64,000 nt of DNA, from assembly GCF_014647675.1 (NCBI RefSeq), contig NZ_BMPQ01000022.1:62001-126000 (forward strand), given 5' to 3'. A model generated the notes under the pieces. It ran no database searches. It was not told the origin of the DNA and saw only the letters and a program-made list of their open reading frames with translations. A program made the position numbers and the translations under genes. Position 1 is the stretch's first letter, and each line of letters starts with the position of its first letter. This document shows, one piece after another, positions 16,178 through 24,073 of the stretch. The stretch is from Streptomyces flaveus (GTDB lineage: Bacteria > Actinomycetota > Actinomycetes > Streptomycetales > Streptomycetaceae).

Positions 16178-16653
16178 CTGTGGTGAAGAGCACCCTTCCT
16201 GACCCCGCACGTCAGGTGGTCGCGGACGCCCTGCAGGGCACCCTGGTGGACCTGCTGGGGCTGTCACTCATCGGCAAACAGGTCCACTGGAACATCGTGG
16301 GCCCACGGTTCCGCACGATTCACTTCCAGCTCGACGAGGTCGTCGCCACGGCACGTTCGTACGCCGACACCGTGGCCGAACGCGCCGCGGCACTCGGTAT
16401 CCCGCCCGACGGCCGGCCCGAGACCATCGCCACGACCTGCGCCCACCAGAGCCCGAAGGAGGGCTGGGTGCAGGACACCGAGGTCGTCGGCCTGCTCATC
16501 GAGTCCCTAGACACGACCATCGGGCAGCTTCGGGAGCGGATCAACGCGACGGACGAAGCCGATCGCGTCACCCAGGACCTGCTGATCTCGCTCACGGCCG
16601 AACTCGAGAAGCACCGCTGGATGTTCCAGGCCGAGAACTGGCCCCGCGACTGA
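16174..16653 (+). CDS. dps: Dps-family ferritin-like DNA protection protein
   Basis: The 159-residue product begins MTVVKSTLPDPARQV at ATG 16174 behind GAGGAGAGG and overlaps the WhiB-like stop by 3 bases. It has the Dps helices A and B with the inter-subunit ferroxidase residues: His in KQVHWNIVG near residue 39, then the Asp/Glu region in IHFQLDEVV. Dps forms 12-subunit shells that oxidise and store iron with peroxide and may bind DNA. Coupling to an iron-sulfur redox regulator suggests joint expression under oxidative or developmental control. Confidence 0.92.
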   Translation: MTVVKSTLPDPARQVVADALQGTLVDLLGLSLIGKQVHWNIVGPRFRTIHFQLDEVVATARSYADTVAERAAALGIPPDGRPETIATTCAHQSPKEGWVQDTEVVGLLIESLDTTIGQLRERINATDEADRVTQDLLISLTAELEKHRWMFQAENWPRD

Positions 16654-16701
16654 CAACCGCAAGGCGCCAGAGCGGAGGGCGCCGGAACGGAGGGAGCAAT
16701 C

Positions 16702-17049
16702 ATGGCCGACGCCCTCGAACTCGAGGCGCTGTGGGACGAGTTCCACCGCGTGGTGAACATGACCTCGCAGGAACTGGCCGCCTGGCTGAAGGTCAGTGAC
16801 GCCGACGAGGAGACCGAACCGCTGCCGGAGCACGCGGGTTCGCCCACCGGTCAGCATGTCCTGGCGATCCTCCAGAAGCGTCGTACGGACCTCACCGAGG
16901 ACGACATCGGCGTGATGTACGAGGTCGTGGACACGGTCGAGGCCCAGACGGAGCCTGCGCAGGAGCCCACGGCCCAGGAACCCACTGCCCAGCAGACCGA
17001 GCGCCGTCACCGGCTGATGTCGCTCGGCCACGACCCGCTCAGGCCGTAG
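16702..17049 (+). CDS. DUF3140 domain protein
   Basis: A 115-residue protein behind GGAGGGAG. The N-terminal stretch LWDEFHRVVNMTSQELAAWL is the DUF3140 signature, a short helical domain of unknown function frequent near stress and DNA-repair genes in actinobacteria. A low-complexity region near residue 87 repeats QEPTAQEPTAQQ. It ends two bases before the HhH-GPD gene start, so the genes from whiB to the HhH-GPD gene may form one transcript. Confidence 0.8.
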   Translation: MADALELEALWDEFHRVVNMTSQELAAWLKVSDADEETEPLPEHAGSPTGQHVLAILQKRRTDLTEDDIGVMYEVVDTVEAQTEPAQEPTAQEPTAQQTERRHRLMSLGHDPLRP

Positions 17050-17051
17050 TC

Positions 17052-17741
17052 ATGGCCGGCCGGGACAACCGGGCCGGCCGGGACAGCCGGGTCATCGAGA
17101 CGCTGGTCGCCGAACACGGCCGTACGTTCGCCGAGGAGGCCGGCATCAAGCTGCGGAACACTCCGCAGCCGCTGTACCGCACCCTGGTCATGGCCTGTCT
17201 CCTCAGCGCGCGGATCCGCGGTTCCGTCGCCGTCGCGACCACGCGTGCCCTGTACGAGGCGGGGATGCGCGATCCGCGCCGGATGGCCGACGCGAGCTGG
17301 CAGGAGCGGGTCGACGCGCTGGGCGAGGGCGGCTACCGGCGCTACGACGAGCGCACGGCGACGATGCTCGGTGAGGGCGCCGAGCTGCTGCTGGAGCGCT
17401 GGGGCGGCGATCTGCGGCGTATGCGCGACGAGGCGGACGGCGATCTCGACCAACTCCGTTCTCTGCTGCGGGAGATACCGGGTCTCGGCCCGGCGGGCGT
17501 GGACATCTTCCTGCGGGAGGTGCAGCTGGTCTGGCCCGAGGCCGCCCCGTGGCTCGACGCGAAGGCGCTCCAGGGTGCGGAGCGGCTCGGGCTGCCCAAG
17601 GAGCCGGACCATCTGGTGAAGCTCGCCGGTCACACCGAACCGGCCGTGCTGGCAGCCGCGTTGGTGCGGGCCGCACTCGACAAGAAGGTCGTGGAGGACG
17701 TTCTGCGGCGCGCGGAGGAACGCGCGGAGGACGAGGACTGA
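17052..17741 (+). CDS. HhH-GPD superfamily protein (endonuclease III-like)
   Basis: A 229-residue all-helical protein with a helix-hairpin-helix motif at IPGLGPAGVDIFL (about residue 142) and the conserved Asp in PWLDAKAL some 20 residues later, as in HhH-GPD base-excision glycosylases. The Lys that follows the hairpin in endonuclease III is replaced by Ala, and no C-terminal FeS-cluster cysteines are present. It could be a monofunctional glycosylase or a non-catalytic relative. It starts two bases after the DUF3140 stop, in a stress-protection context with Dps. Confidence 0.75.
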   Translation: MAGRDNRAGRDSRVIETLVAEHGRTFAEEAGIKLRNTPQPLYRTLVMACLLSARIRGSVAVATTRALYEAGMRDPRRMADASWQERVDALGEGGYRRYDERTATMLGEGAELLLERWGGDLRRMRDEADGDLDQLRSLLREIPGLGPAGVDIFLREVQLVWPEAAPWLDAKALQGAERLGLPKEPDHLVKLAGHTEPAVLAAALVRAALDKKVVEDVLRRAEERAEDED

Positions 17742-17815
17742 AGGCCTCGAAGGCCGGGTGGGCAACGGGCTCAGCCGCTCGTCCTGGTTCGGTGACCCGC
17801 GTCACACCCAGCTCC

Positions 17816-17842
17816 TGTCAGCAATCGGGGCGCCGTCTCGTT
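17816..17842 (+). promoter_or_regulatory. Possible ECF41-type promoter
   Basis: TGTCAGC-N16-CGTT lies 34-60 bp upstream of the flavoprotein start. It resembles the published ECF41 consensus TGTCACA-N16-CGTC with two mismatches in the -35 and one in the -10. The sigma gene is the second gene of the unit, so autoregulation is plausible. Confidence 0.4.
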
Positions 17843-17875
17843 CAAGGGGCACGCCAACGAGACAGGAGCCACGCC

Positions 17876-19066
17876 ATGAAGCACCGCATCGTCGTCCTCG
17901 GCGCCGGATACGCCGGGGCCTTCGCCGCCGGAAACCTGGCCCGCCGGCTCTCCCCCGCCGACACCGAGATCACCGTCGTCAACGCCGCGCCCGACTTCGT
18001 GGAGCGGATGCGGCTTCACCAGCTCGCGATCGGCCAGGACCTCGCGTTCCGCAAGCTCGCCGACGTCTTCGCGGGCACCGGGGTACGGCTGCGCCTGGCG
18101 CGCGTCACCGGCGTAGACCCCGAGCGCAGGACCGTCGCCGTGACCGGCGAGGACGGCGACGGCGAACTCGCGTACGACACGCTTCTCTACGCGCTCGGCA
18201 GCTCCGTGGCCCACCATGGCGTCCCCGGCGTGGCCGAGTACGCCTTCGATGTGACCGGCCGGTCCTCTGCGCTGCGTCTGCGCGAGCGCCTGGCCGGCCT
18301 GGGCGAGGGCGGCACCGTGCTGGTCGTCGGTGAGGGGCTGACCGGCATCGAGACCGCCACCGAGTTCGCCGAGTCCCGGCCCGACCTCTCGGTCGCACTC
18401 GCCGCCCGCGGCGAGCTGGGCGCCTGGCTCTCCCCGAAGGCCCGCCGTCACCTGCGCCAGGCCTTCGACCGGCTCGGCGTCACCGTCCACGAGCACACCG
18501 CCATCGAAGCCGTCGAGCCGACCCGGGCCATCGCCGCCGACGGCAGGTCCATCCCGGCCGACGTGACCGTGTGGTCGGCCGGGTTCGCCGTGCACCCCAT
18601 CGCGGCCGCCAGCGGCCTGGAGGTCGCCGAGACCGGCCAGATCGTCGTCGACCGCACCATGCGCTCGGTCTCGCACCCGGACGTCTACGCCGCCGGTGAC
18701 GCCGTCTACGCGATCGGCGACAACGGCCGTCCGCTGCCGATGTCCTGCGCCTCGGCCGGCTACACCAACATGCAGGCGTTCGGCGCGATCATCGCGCGGC
18801 TGACCGGCGGCGAGGTCCCGACCGTCGGGATGAAGTACGTCGGCAACCACATCAGCCTCGGCCGACGGGACGCGATCTTCCAGGCGGTGGACGGGGAGGC
18901 CCGGTCGAAGTCCTGGTACCTGGGCGGCTGGGCCGCCACGCGCTTCAAGGCGGGCATCCTCAAGGGTTCCGCCCTGAGCATCGCCCACCCGACCTTCGGC
19001 ATGCCGAAGCGCAAGCGCCGCCTGGCCACCGCACCGGACCGGGCCGGTGTGAGGGTCGCCGCATAG
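17876..19066 (+). CDS. FAD-dependent NAD(P)H dehydrogenase (NDH2/FSP1-like)
   Basis: ATG 17876 (MKHRIVVLGAGYAGAFAAGN) is chosen because it puts the FAD-binding GxGxxG at residues 9-14 and follows CAGGAG. The 396-residue protein also has the second dinucleotide loop VVGEGLTGIETATE near residue 145 and the C-terminal FAD motif DVYAAGDAVYAI near residue 270. The architecture is that of type II NADH dehydrogenases and AIF/FSP1-like quinone reductases. The gene lies 10 bp upstream of an ECF41 sigma factor gene; redox enzymes are the typical partners and targets of ECF41 factors. Confidence 0.88.
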   Translation: MKHRIVVLGAGYAGAFAAGNLARRLSPADTEITVVNAAPDFVERMRLHQLAIGQDLAFRKLADVFAGTGVRLRLARVTGVDPERRTVAVTGEDGDGELAYDTLLYALGSSVAHHGVPGVAEYAFDVTGRSSALRLRERLAGLGEGGTVLVVGEGLTGIETATEFAESRPDLSVALAARGELGAWLSPKARRHLRQAFDRLGVTVHEHTAIEAVEPTRAIAADGRSIPADVTVWSAGFAVHPIAAASGLEVAETGQIVVDRTMRSVSHPDVYAAGDAVYAIGDNGRPLPMSCASAGYTNMQAFGAIIARLTGGEVPTVGMKYVGNHISLGRRDAIFQAVDGEARSKSWYLGGWAATRFKAGILKGSALSIAHPTFGMPKRKRRLATAPDRAGVRVAA

Positions 19067-19076
19067 GCTGTTCCGC

Positions 19077-20015
19077 ATGGACAGCGCAGCCATCGATCGG
19101 TTCGAGGCCAGCCGTGGCCGGCTGGCCTCGCTCGCGTACCGGCTGCTCGGCTCGGCCGCCGACGCCGAGGACGCCGTGCAGGACGCGTTCCTGCGCTGGC
19201 AGGCCGCAGACCGGGAACGTATCGAGGTGCCGGAAGCGTGGCTGACCAAGGTCGTCACCAATCTCTGCCTCGACCGGCTCCGCTCGGCGCAGGCGCGCCA
19301 CGAGCGAGCTGTCGGAGACTGGCTGCCCGAGCCACTCCTCGAGGGCGACCCGATGCTCGGCCCCGCCGACACCTTCGAGCAGCGCGAATCGGTGTCCTTG
19401 GCCGTACTGACCCTCATGGAGCGCCTCTCGCCGGTCGAGCGGGCCGCTTACGTCCTGCGCGAGGCCTTCTCGTACCCCCACGCCGAGATCGCCGGGATCC
19501 TCGACATCACCGAGTCCGCGAGCCAGCAGCATGTCCACCGGGCCCGACGCCGGGTCGCCGCCGAGCGCCGCGGTGGCGACGAGGTGGACCCCGCGTCCGC
19601 GCGCCGGGTCGTCGAGGAGTTCCTCGCCGCCGCCACGTCGGGGCGCACCGAACGGCTGGTGGCGCTGCTCACCGACGACGTGACGATGGTCTCGGACGGC
19701 GCCGGACTGGCCAGGCGGCTGTTGCGGTACAAGACGCGCGAGCGCGTCGCCTCCTACGTGCGGGCCGGCTTCAAGCCCACTCCGGCGAAGCGGCGACTGG
19801 CCGGCGGCTCGCCCGCGATGCATATCGCGCTGGTCAACGGCTCCCCGGCCGTCATCGCCGTGGTCGAGGACCGGGTCGTGGGCGCCGTGGCGTTCGAGGT
19901 CAGCGACGGCAAGGTCGCGTCCCTGCGCGGCATCGCCGCCGCGGACCGGCTCACGCGCCTCAACGAGGCCTGGCGGCAGCACGAACCCGACGCGCCGGTC
20001 ATCAACGCATGGTGA
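19077..20015 (+). CDS. ECF41-type RNA polymerase sigma factor with SnoaL-like tail
   Basis: A 312-residue sigma factor. Region 2 spans residues 12-75 (RLASLAYRLLGSAADAEDAV), region 4 spans 110-165 (LSPVERAAYVLREAFSYPHA), and a C-terminal NTF2/SnoaL-like domain spans about 180-300 (VVEEFLAAATSGR). ECF41 (SigJ-like) factors have no separate anti-sigma factor; the C-terminal domain modulates activity. They typically control an adjacent oxidoreductase, carboxymuconolactone decarboxylase or epimerase gene. Here the flavoprotein gene directly upstream is the probable target. Confidence 0.92.
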   Translation: MDSAAIDRFEASRGRLASLAYRLLGSAADAEDAVQDAFLRWQAADRERIEVPEAWLTKVVTNLCLDRLRSAQARHERAVGDWLPEPLLEGDPMLGPADTFEQRESVSLAVLTLMERLSPVERAAYVLREAFSYPHAEIAGILDITESASQQHVHRARRRVAAERRGGDEVDPASARRVVEEFLAAATSGRTERLVALLTDDVTMVSDGAGLARRLLRYKTRERVASYVRAGFKPTPAKRRLAGGSPAMHIALVNGSPAVIAVVEDRVVGAVAFEVSDGKVASLRGIAAADRLTRLNEAWRQHEPDAPVINAW

Positions 20016-20091
20016 CCAGGGCGGATCCGAGCGTCCCTGGCCTCGCAGGAATTCGCTGAGCTCAGCCCTTCCTGACGACCGCCGCGCGCCG

Positions 20092-20775
20092 TCAACGCAG
20101 CAGCCACCCGCCGTCGACGCTCAGGTCGACCCCGTTGACCGACCGGTTGCCGAGGAGAAAGTCCACGGCGTCCACCACGTCCCGCATGGTGGCCAGACGG
20201 CCCGTCGGCGTCCTCTCGACCAGGGCGTCGAGCGGCTTGCCCGACCAGAAGGGGCTGTCGCCGACGACGCCCGGGTGCACGGCGTTGACGCGGATCGGGG
20301 CGAGCTCGGTGGCGAGGGTGCGCACGAGGCCGGTGACGCCCGCGTTGACGGTGGCCACCGTGGTCGCGCCCGGGTAGGGCCGCTCCTTGGCCTGTCCGCC
20401 GAACAGCACGATGGCGCTGTCGTCGTGGAGCCTCGGCCGCAGCGTGTGCACGACCTCCGTGTAGCCGACGAGCTTGAGCGTGACCAGGTGGACGGCCGCG
20501 TCGATGTCGTACTCGGTGACGCTGTTGTTGTCACGGGAGATCCCGACGAGGACCAGGTGGTCGACCCACCCGACATCGGCCAGCGCCCCGGCGATCTCGT
20601 GCGGCCGGGACAGGTCGAGGGCGAGCCCGCGGGCCGCGCCGGTCTCCTTGGCGGCAGTGGCGGCCCGGCCGGCGTCGCGCCCTGTGAGTACGACCTCGTC
20701 GCCGCTCTCCGCGCGGTGCCGGGCGAACTCCCGGCCGATCCCGGACGTACCGCCGATGACGACCACGCTGCTCAT
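20092..20775 (-). CDS. Short-chain dehydrogenase-like protein lacking the catalytic Tyr-Lys
   Basis: ATG 20775 follows GGGAGAG and overlaps the stop of the bicupin gene, so it is the last gene of the operon. The 227-residue protein has the NAD(P) loop GGTSGIGRE and a C-terminal VNGVDLSVDGGW like FabG-type SDRs. Where the catalytic YxxxK should be, the sequence reads PGATTVATVNAGV, with neither Tyr nor Lys at the expected spacing. It may therefore be a binding or atypical enzyme, or catalyse a different reaction. Its role in the operon is unknown. Confidence 0.8.
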   Translation of the reverse strand: MSSVVVIGGTSGIGREFARHRAESGDEVVLTGRDAGRAATAAKETGAARGLALDLSRPHEIAGALADVGWVDHLVLVGISRDNNSVTEYDIDAAVHLVTLKLVGYTEVVHTLRPRLHDDSAIVLFGGQAKERPYPGATTVATVNAGVTGLVRTLATELAPIRVNAVHPGVVGDSPFWSGKPLDALVERTPTGRLATMRDVVDAVDFLLGNRSVNGVDLSVDGGWLLR

Positions 20776-21668
20776 GGTTTCTCTCCCAACGTCTCCCGCA
20801 GGTAGTCCCAGTCCCTGGTGAACCGGTAGGAGTGCCGCGACGGAGGCTGCGGCGCCTGCGTCTCCAGCCAACGCACCGGCCCCGTACCGGCGTTGGCGAA
20901 GCTGTGCACGCAACCGGCGCCCGCCCAGGCCGCGTCGCCCACGCCGAGCCGGTGGCGCTCGCCGTCGAAGGTGGCGTCCACGGTGCCCTCGACGATCAGA
21001 TACGTCTCCTCGAAGGGGTGATCGTGGCTGCCGGCGACGCCATCAGGCGCGTACTGCACCATGAACATCGTCGAGGCCACCGCGCCCAGATCGCTGTCCA
21101 CCATCATTTTCACGGTGATGCCGCTGTAGACGAGCAGCGCGGTCCGCATGCTGGCCGACACGGCCAGGAGGTCCTGGGACTGCTTGCCGGGGTCCATCTG
21201 GGCGGCCTCGAAGTGGCCGAACGAGCGGGTACGCGGGTCGCGTACGTCGATACGGGCTGGCTCGCGGGCCGGCAGCGCGGGCACCGCCTGGGTGTCGTAG
21301 CCGTAGCGGGCTCGCGGGACCGGTGCGAGCATGTCCGCCCAGCGCGCGACGGTGTCCCCGGCGCCGCGCCAGGCGTGCGGCACGCCCGTCGGCAGCAGTC
21401 CGTAGTCGCCTTCCTCGAGCAGGTACGAGCTCTCGGGCACATCGAGGATCACCGTGCCCGACAGCATGTGGAAGGACTCCTCGTACGCGTTGACGTGGGC
21501 GCCGGTCGCTCCGTCCGGCGCCAGTTCGCAGATGCCGAAGCCGCTGTGCACGGCGCCGTCGCCCTCGTCGACGACCGTCCGTCGTCTGAACCCGTCGCTG
21601 CTGTACGGCAGTTGGGTCGGGGCGGCGAACGTGGCGTCCGCCGCCCGCCGTACGGCGAAGTGGGTCAT
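20772..21668 (-). CDS. Bicupin, (S)-ureidoglycine aminohydrolase-like
   Basis: ATG 21668 follows GGAGGAAGGGG. The 298-residue protein contains two cupin barrels. The first is around HVNAYEESFHMLSGTVILDV, and the second is around SHDHPFEETYLIVEGTVDAT with a full His/Glu metal-binding set. This two-cupin arrangement and length match ureidoglycine aminohydrolase and related metal-dependent bicupins. No allantoin or ureide genes lie nearby, so the true substrate may differ. Downstream it overlaps the SDR gene; upstream it is 37 bp from the amidohydrolase gene. Confidence 0.78.
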   Translation of the reverse strand: MTHFAVRRAADATFAAPTQLPYSSDGFRRRTVVDEGDGAVHSGFGICELAPDGATGAHVNAYEESFHMLSGTVILDVPESSYLLEEGDYGLLPTGVPHAWRGAGDTVARWADMLAPVPRARYGYDTQAVPALPAREPARIDVRDPRTRSFGHFEAAQMDPGKQSQDLLAVSASMRTALLVYSGITVKMMVDSDLGAVASTMFMVQYAPDGVAGSHDHPFEETYLIVEGTVDATFDGERHRLGVGDAAWAGAGCVHSFANAGTGPVRWLETQAPQPPSRHSYRFTRDWDYLRETLGEKP

Positions 21669-21705
21669 GCCCGCCCCTTCCTCCGTGCCCTCCGTCCGGA
21701 CTCCC

Positions 21706-23070
21706 TCACACCTGCTGCTTCTTCCGGGCCTCGACCGCCGCCACCAGTCGGTCGCGGGACTCCTCGACAAGGCGGCGGGCCCGTGCAGTGTCGGCGAGCA
21801 GCTTGCCGTCGCGCTTGCGGACCGTGCCGTCGACGATGACCGTGTCGACGTTGGACACGTCCGCGCACAGGGTCACCGCGGCGACCGGGTCGATGAGGGG
21901 CGCGATGTTGAGGGCTGTGGCGTCGATGGCGACGATGTCGGCGCGTTTGCCGGGGGTCAGTGAGCCGGTGCGGTGCTCGAGTCCCGCGACATGTGCGCCG
22001 TTGACGGTGGCGATCTCCAGCATCTGACGTGCGGTCAGCATCGTTTCGGGGACGGGTGTGTCGGCCTGCCAGCACTCGGCGTTCACCCGGGCACGCTCGC
22101 CGCCGAAGGCCGCGCGGATCTGGGTGAACATGTCGCCGGGCACGGTGGTGACCACGTCGATGCTCAGGCTCGGCCGCAGCCCGTACTCGATCGCCTTCAT
22201 CACGGGCGGCCAGCCGTGCCCCATCTGCTGCTCCACCTGGGGCGCGATGGAGACCGTGCCGCCGCTGTCGGCGACCATCCGCCACTCCTCCTCGCTGAAG
22301 TAGCAGCAGTGGATGTAGGTGGTGTCGGAGCCGAGCAGCCCGAGGTCGTGCAGCTGCTTGACCATCCCGAAGCGGCCGGCCAGCCGGCCCATGCCGACGT
22401 GCACGGTGATCGGGATGTCCAGTTCGCGCGCGAGGCGCCACTCGGCCTCGACGACGTCGTTGATGCAGAATCCCGGGCCGCGGGTGGCGAGCGCCATGGT
22501 CAACAGGCCGTCGTCCGAGGCGAAGTGACGCTCCCGCATCCGTCGTACGTCGTCGGCCGGTATGGCGATCTTGCTGTCGAACCAGTAGTCGGCGAGCGAG
22601 GTGTTGGCGCTGCCGTACGCGTACTGGGCGCGGATCCCGGTCTCGCTCAGTGCCCGCACCGCGGCGTCGGGATGCTCGGGTGTGTTGTTGATGTGCGACC
22701 AGTCGACGAGCGTGGTGATCCCGGCGTTCAGGCACTCCAGGGAGCCCGCGAGGTTGCCCGCGTACACGTCCTCGGGGCCGTAGACGGGTGCGAAGGTGTC
22801 GAGGACTTCGACGAAGTAGTCGTCGAGCGTGGCATTGGGCGCGCAGCCGCGGATGGGCGCCTCCCAGGTGTGGCGGTGGGTGTCGACGAAGCCCGGCACG
22901 ACGATGCGGCCGGTCATGTCGAGGACTTCGGCGTCGACTTCGGCGTCTATCCGCGGCTCGACCGCCGTGATCTTCCCGTCCTCGATCAGTACATCGCCCT
23001 CGGGCAGGTCCCCGATGCCGGGGTCCATCGAGATCACGTGGCCCGAGCGCAGAAGCATCCGACTGGTCAT
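21706..23070 (-). CDS. Amidohydrolase of the TRZ/ATZ (cytosine deaminase-like) family
   Basis: A 454-residue metal-dependent hydrolase behind GGGAGGAAGG. Metal ligands are visible: HxH in FVDTHRHTWE near residue 66, His in ITVHVGMGR, His in TYIHCCYF and Asp in LSIDVVTT. The C-terminal composite domain ends with TPGKRADIVAIDA. The family deaminates or dechlorinates N-heterocycles such as guanine, 8-oxoguanine, S-adenosylhomocysteine and triazines. The WSHINNTPEH segment may define specificity. It is encoded between E1 beta and the bicupin in a single operon, suggesting C-N bond cleavage in a catabolic route. Confidence 0.85.
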   Translation of the reverse strand: MTSRMLLRSGHVISMDPGIGDLPEGDVLIEDGKITAVEPRIDAEVDAEVLDMTGRIVVPGFVDTHRHTWEAPIRGCAPNATLDDYFVEVLDTFAPVYGPEDVYAGNLAGSLECLNAGITTLVDWSHINNTPEHPDAAVRALSETGIRAQYAYGSANTSLADYWFDSKIAIPADDVRRMRERHFASDDGLLTMALATRGPGFCINDVVEAEWRLARELDIPITVHVGMGRLAGRFGMVKQLHDLGLLGSDTTYIHCCYFSEEEWRMVADSGGTVSIAPQVEQQMGHGWPPVMKAIEYGLRPSLSIDVVTTVPGDMFTQIRAAFGGERARVNAECWQADTPVPETMLTARQMLEIATVNGAHVAGLEHRTGSLTPGKRADIVAIDATALNIAPLIDPVAAVTLCADVSNVDTVIVDGTVRKRDGKLLADTARARRLVEESRDRLVAAVEARKKQQV

Positions 23071-23092
23071 CGGCCTTCCTCCCTTGGTGTGT

Positions 23093-24073
23093 TCAGTACG
23101 CGGCGAGCCGCCGGACCGCCGTCACGACCTTGTCGACGGTGGGGATGACCTGCTCTTCGAGCGCGTCCGCGAAGGGCAGCGGCACGCACTCGGCCGCGAC
23201 CCGGCGTACGGGCGCGTCGAGGAGGCCGAATCCCTCGTCGGCGACGACCGATACGAGGGTGCCGCCCCATCCGCCCTGGTAGGGGTTCTCCTCGACGGTC
23301 ACGAGCCGCGAGGTCTTCGCGAGGGAACCGAGCACCGTGCGCGTGTCCAGCGGTACCAGGCAGCGCAGGTCGATCACCTCGGCGTCGATGTCCTCCTCGG
23401 CCAGCCGTTCGGCGGCCGTCAGCGCCACGGGCACCATCGAGGCTAGGGCGACGAGCGTGACGTCGGCGCCTTCGCGGACGACGGCGGCCTGTCCCAGCTC
23501 GACGAGGTGGTCCGGTGGCGCGGGCGGCCCCTTGGTCGCGAACAGTCCCTTGTGCTCGAAGAAGACCACCGGGTCGTCGCTGCGGATCGCGGCGGCCATC
23601 ATGCCGATCACGTCGGCGGGCGTGGCGGGTGCCGCGATCTTCAGTCCGGGGACGGTGAACGCCCAGTTCTCGGTGGCCTGGGAGTGCTGGGCGCCGAAGC
23701 CGAGACCGCCGCCGTTGGCCGTGCGGACGACGAGCGGCACGGTGACCTGACCGCCCGTCATGTACCGGACCTTGGGTATCTCGTTGGCGAGGTAGTCCCA
23801 GCAACAGGCCAGGAAGTCGGAGAACATGATCTCCGCGACGGGCCGCATCCCGGTCATCGCGGCGCCCATCGCCGCCCCGACGATGGCCTGTTCGGAGATC
23901 GGCGTGTCCCACACCCGCTCGGATCCGAACTCCTTGTGCAGCCCGACGGTCGTCTTGAACACCCCGCCCGCCGCACCGATGTCCTCCCCCAGGCAGACGA
24001 CCGCGGGATCGCGCCGCATCTCGCGTGCGATGCCCTCGGCGACCGCCTCACGGTAGGTGATCACGTCCGCCAC
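23093..24073 (-). CDS. 2-oxoacid dehydrogenase E1 beta subunit
   Basis: GTG 24073 follows GGAGG and overlaps the E1 alpha stop by 13 bases. The 326-residue protein starts VADVITYREAVAEGIAREM and has the transketolase pyrimidine-binding domain (LGEDIG, TPISEQAIVGAAMG) and C-terminal transketolase domain (CLVPLDTRTVLGSL). It pairs with E1 alpha to decarboxylate a 2-oxoacid, or cleave acetoin, using thiamine diphosphate. No E2 or E3 gene accompanies them, so they may borrow those subunits from elsewhere or catalyse a non-oxidative reaction. Confidence 0.92.
   Translation of the reverse strand: MADVITYREAVAEGIAREMRRDPAVVCLGEDIGAAGGVFKTTVGLHKEFGSERVWDTPISEQAIVGAAMGAAMTGMRPVAEIMFSDFLACCWDYLANEIPKVRYMTGGQVTVPLVVRTANGGGLGFGAQHSQATENWAFTVPGLKIAAPATPADVIGMMAAAIRSDDPVVFFEHKGLFATKGPPAPPDHLVELGQAAVVREGADVTLVALASMVPVALTAAERLAEEDIDAEVIDLRCLVPLDTRTVLGSLAKTSRLVTVEENPYQGGWGGTLVSVVADEGFGLLDAPVRRVAAECVPLPFADALEEQVIPTVDKVVTAVRRLAAY

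Noticed and set aside
17791..17806. GTGAC-N4-GTCAC palindrome as the ECF41 -35 element
   Set aside because: Its CGTCACA half has no CGTC at the right spacing; the TGTCAGC site nearer the gene fits better.
20772..21668. Assigning the bicupin to allantoin/ureide breakdown
   Set aside because: The fold fits ureidoglycine aminohydrolase, but no allantoinase, allantoate amidohydrolase or ureidoglycolate genes are present in the window.
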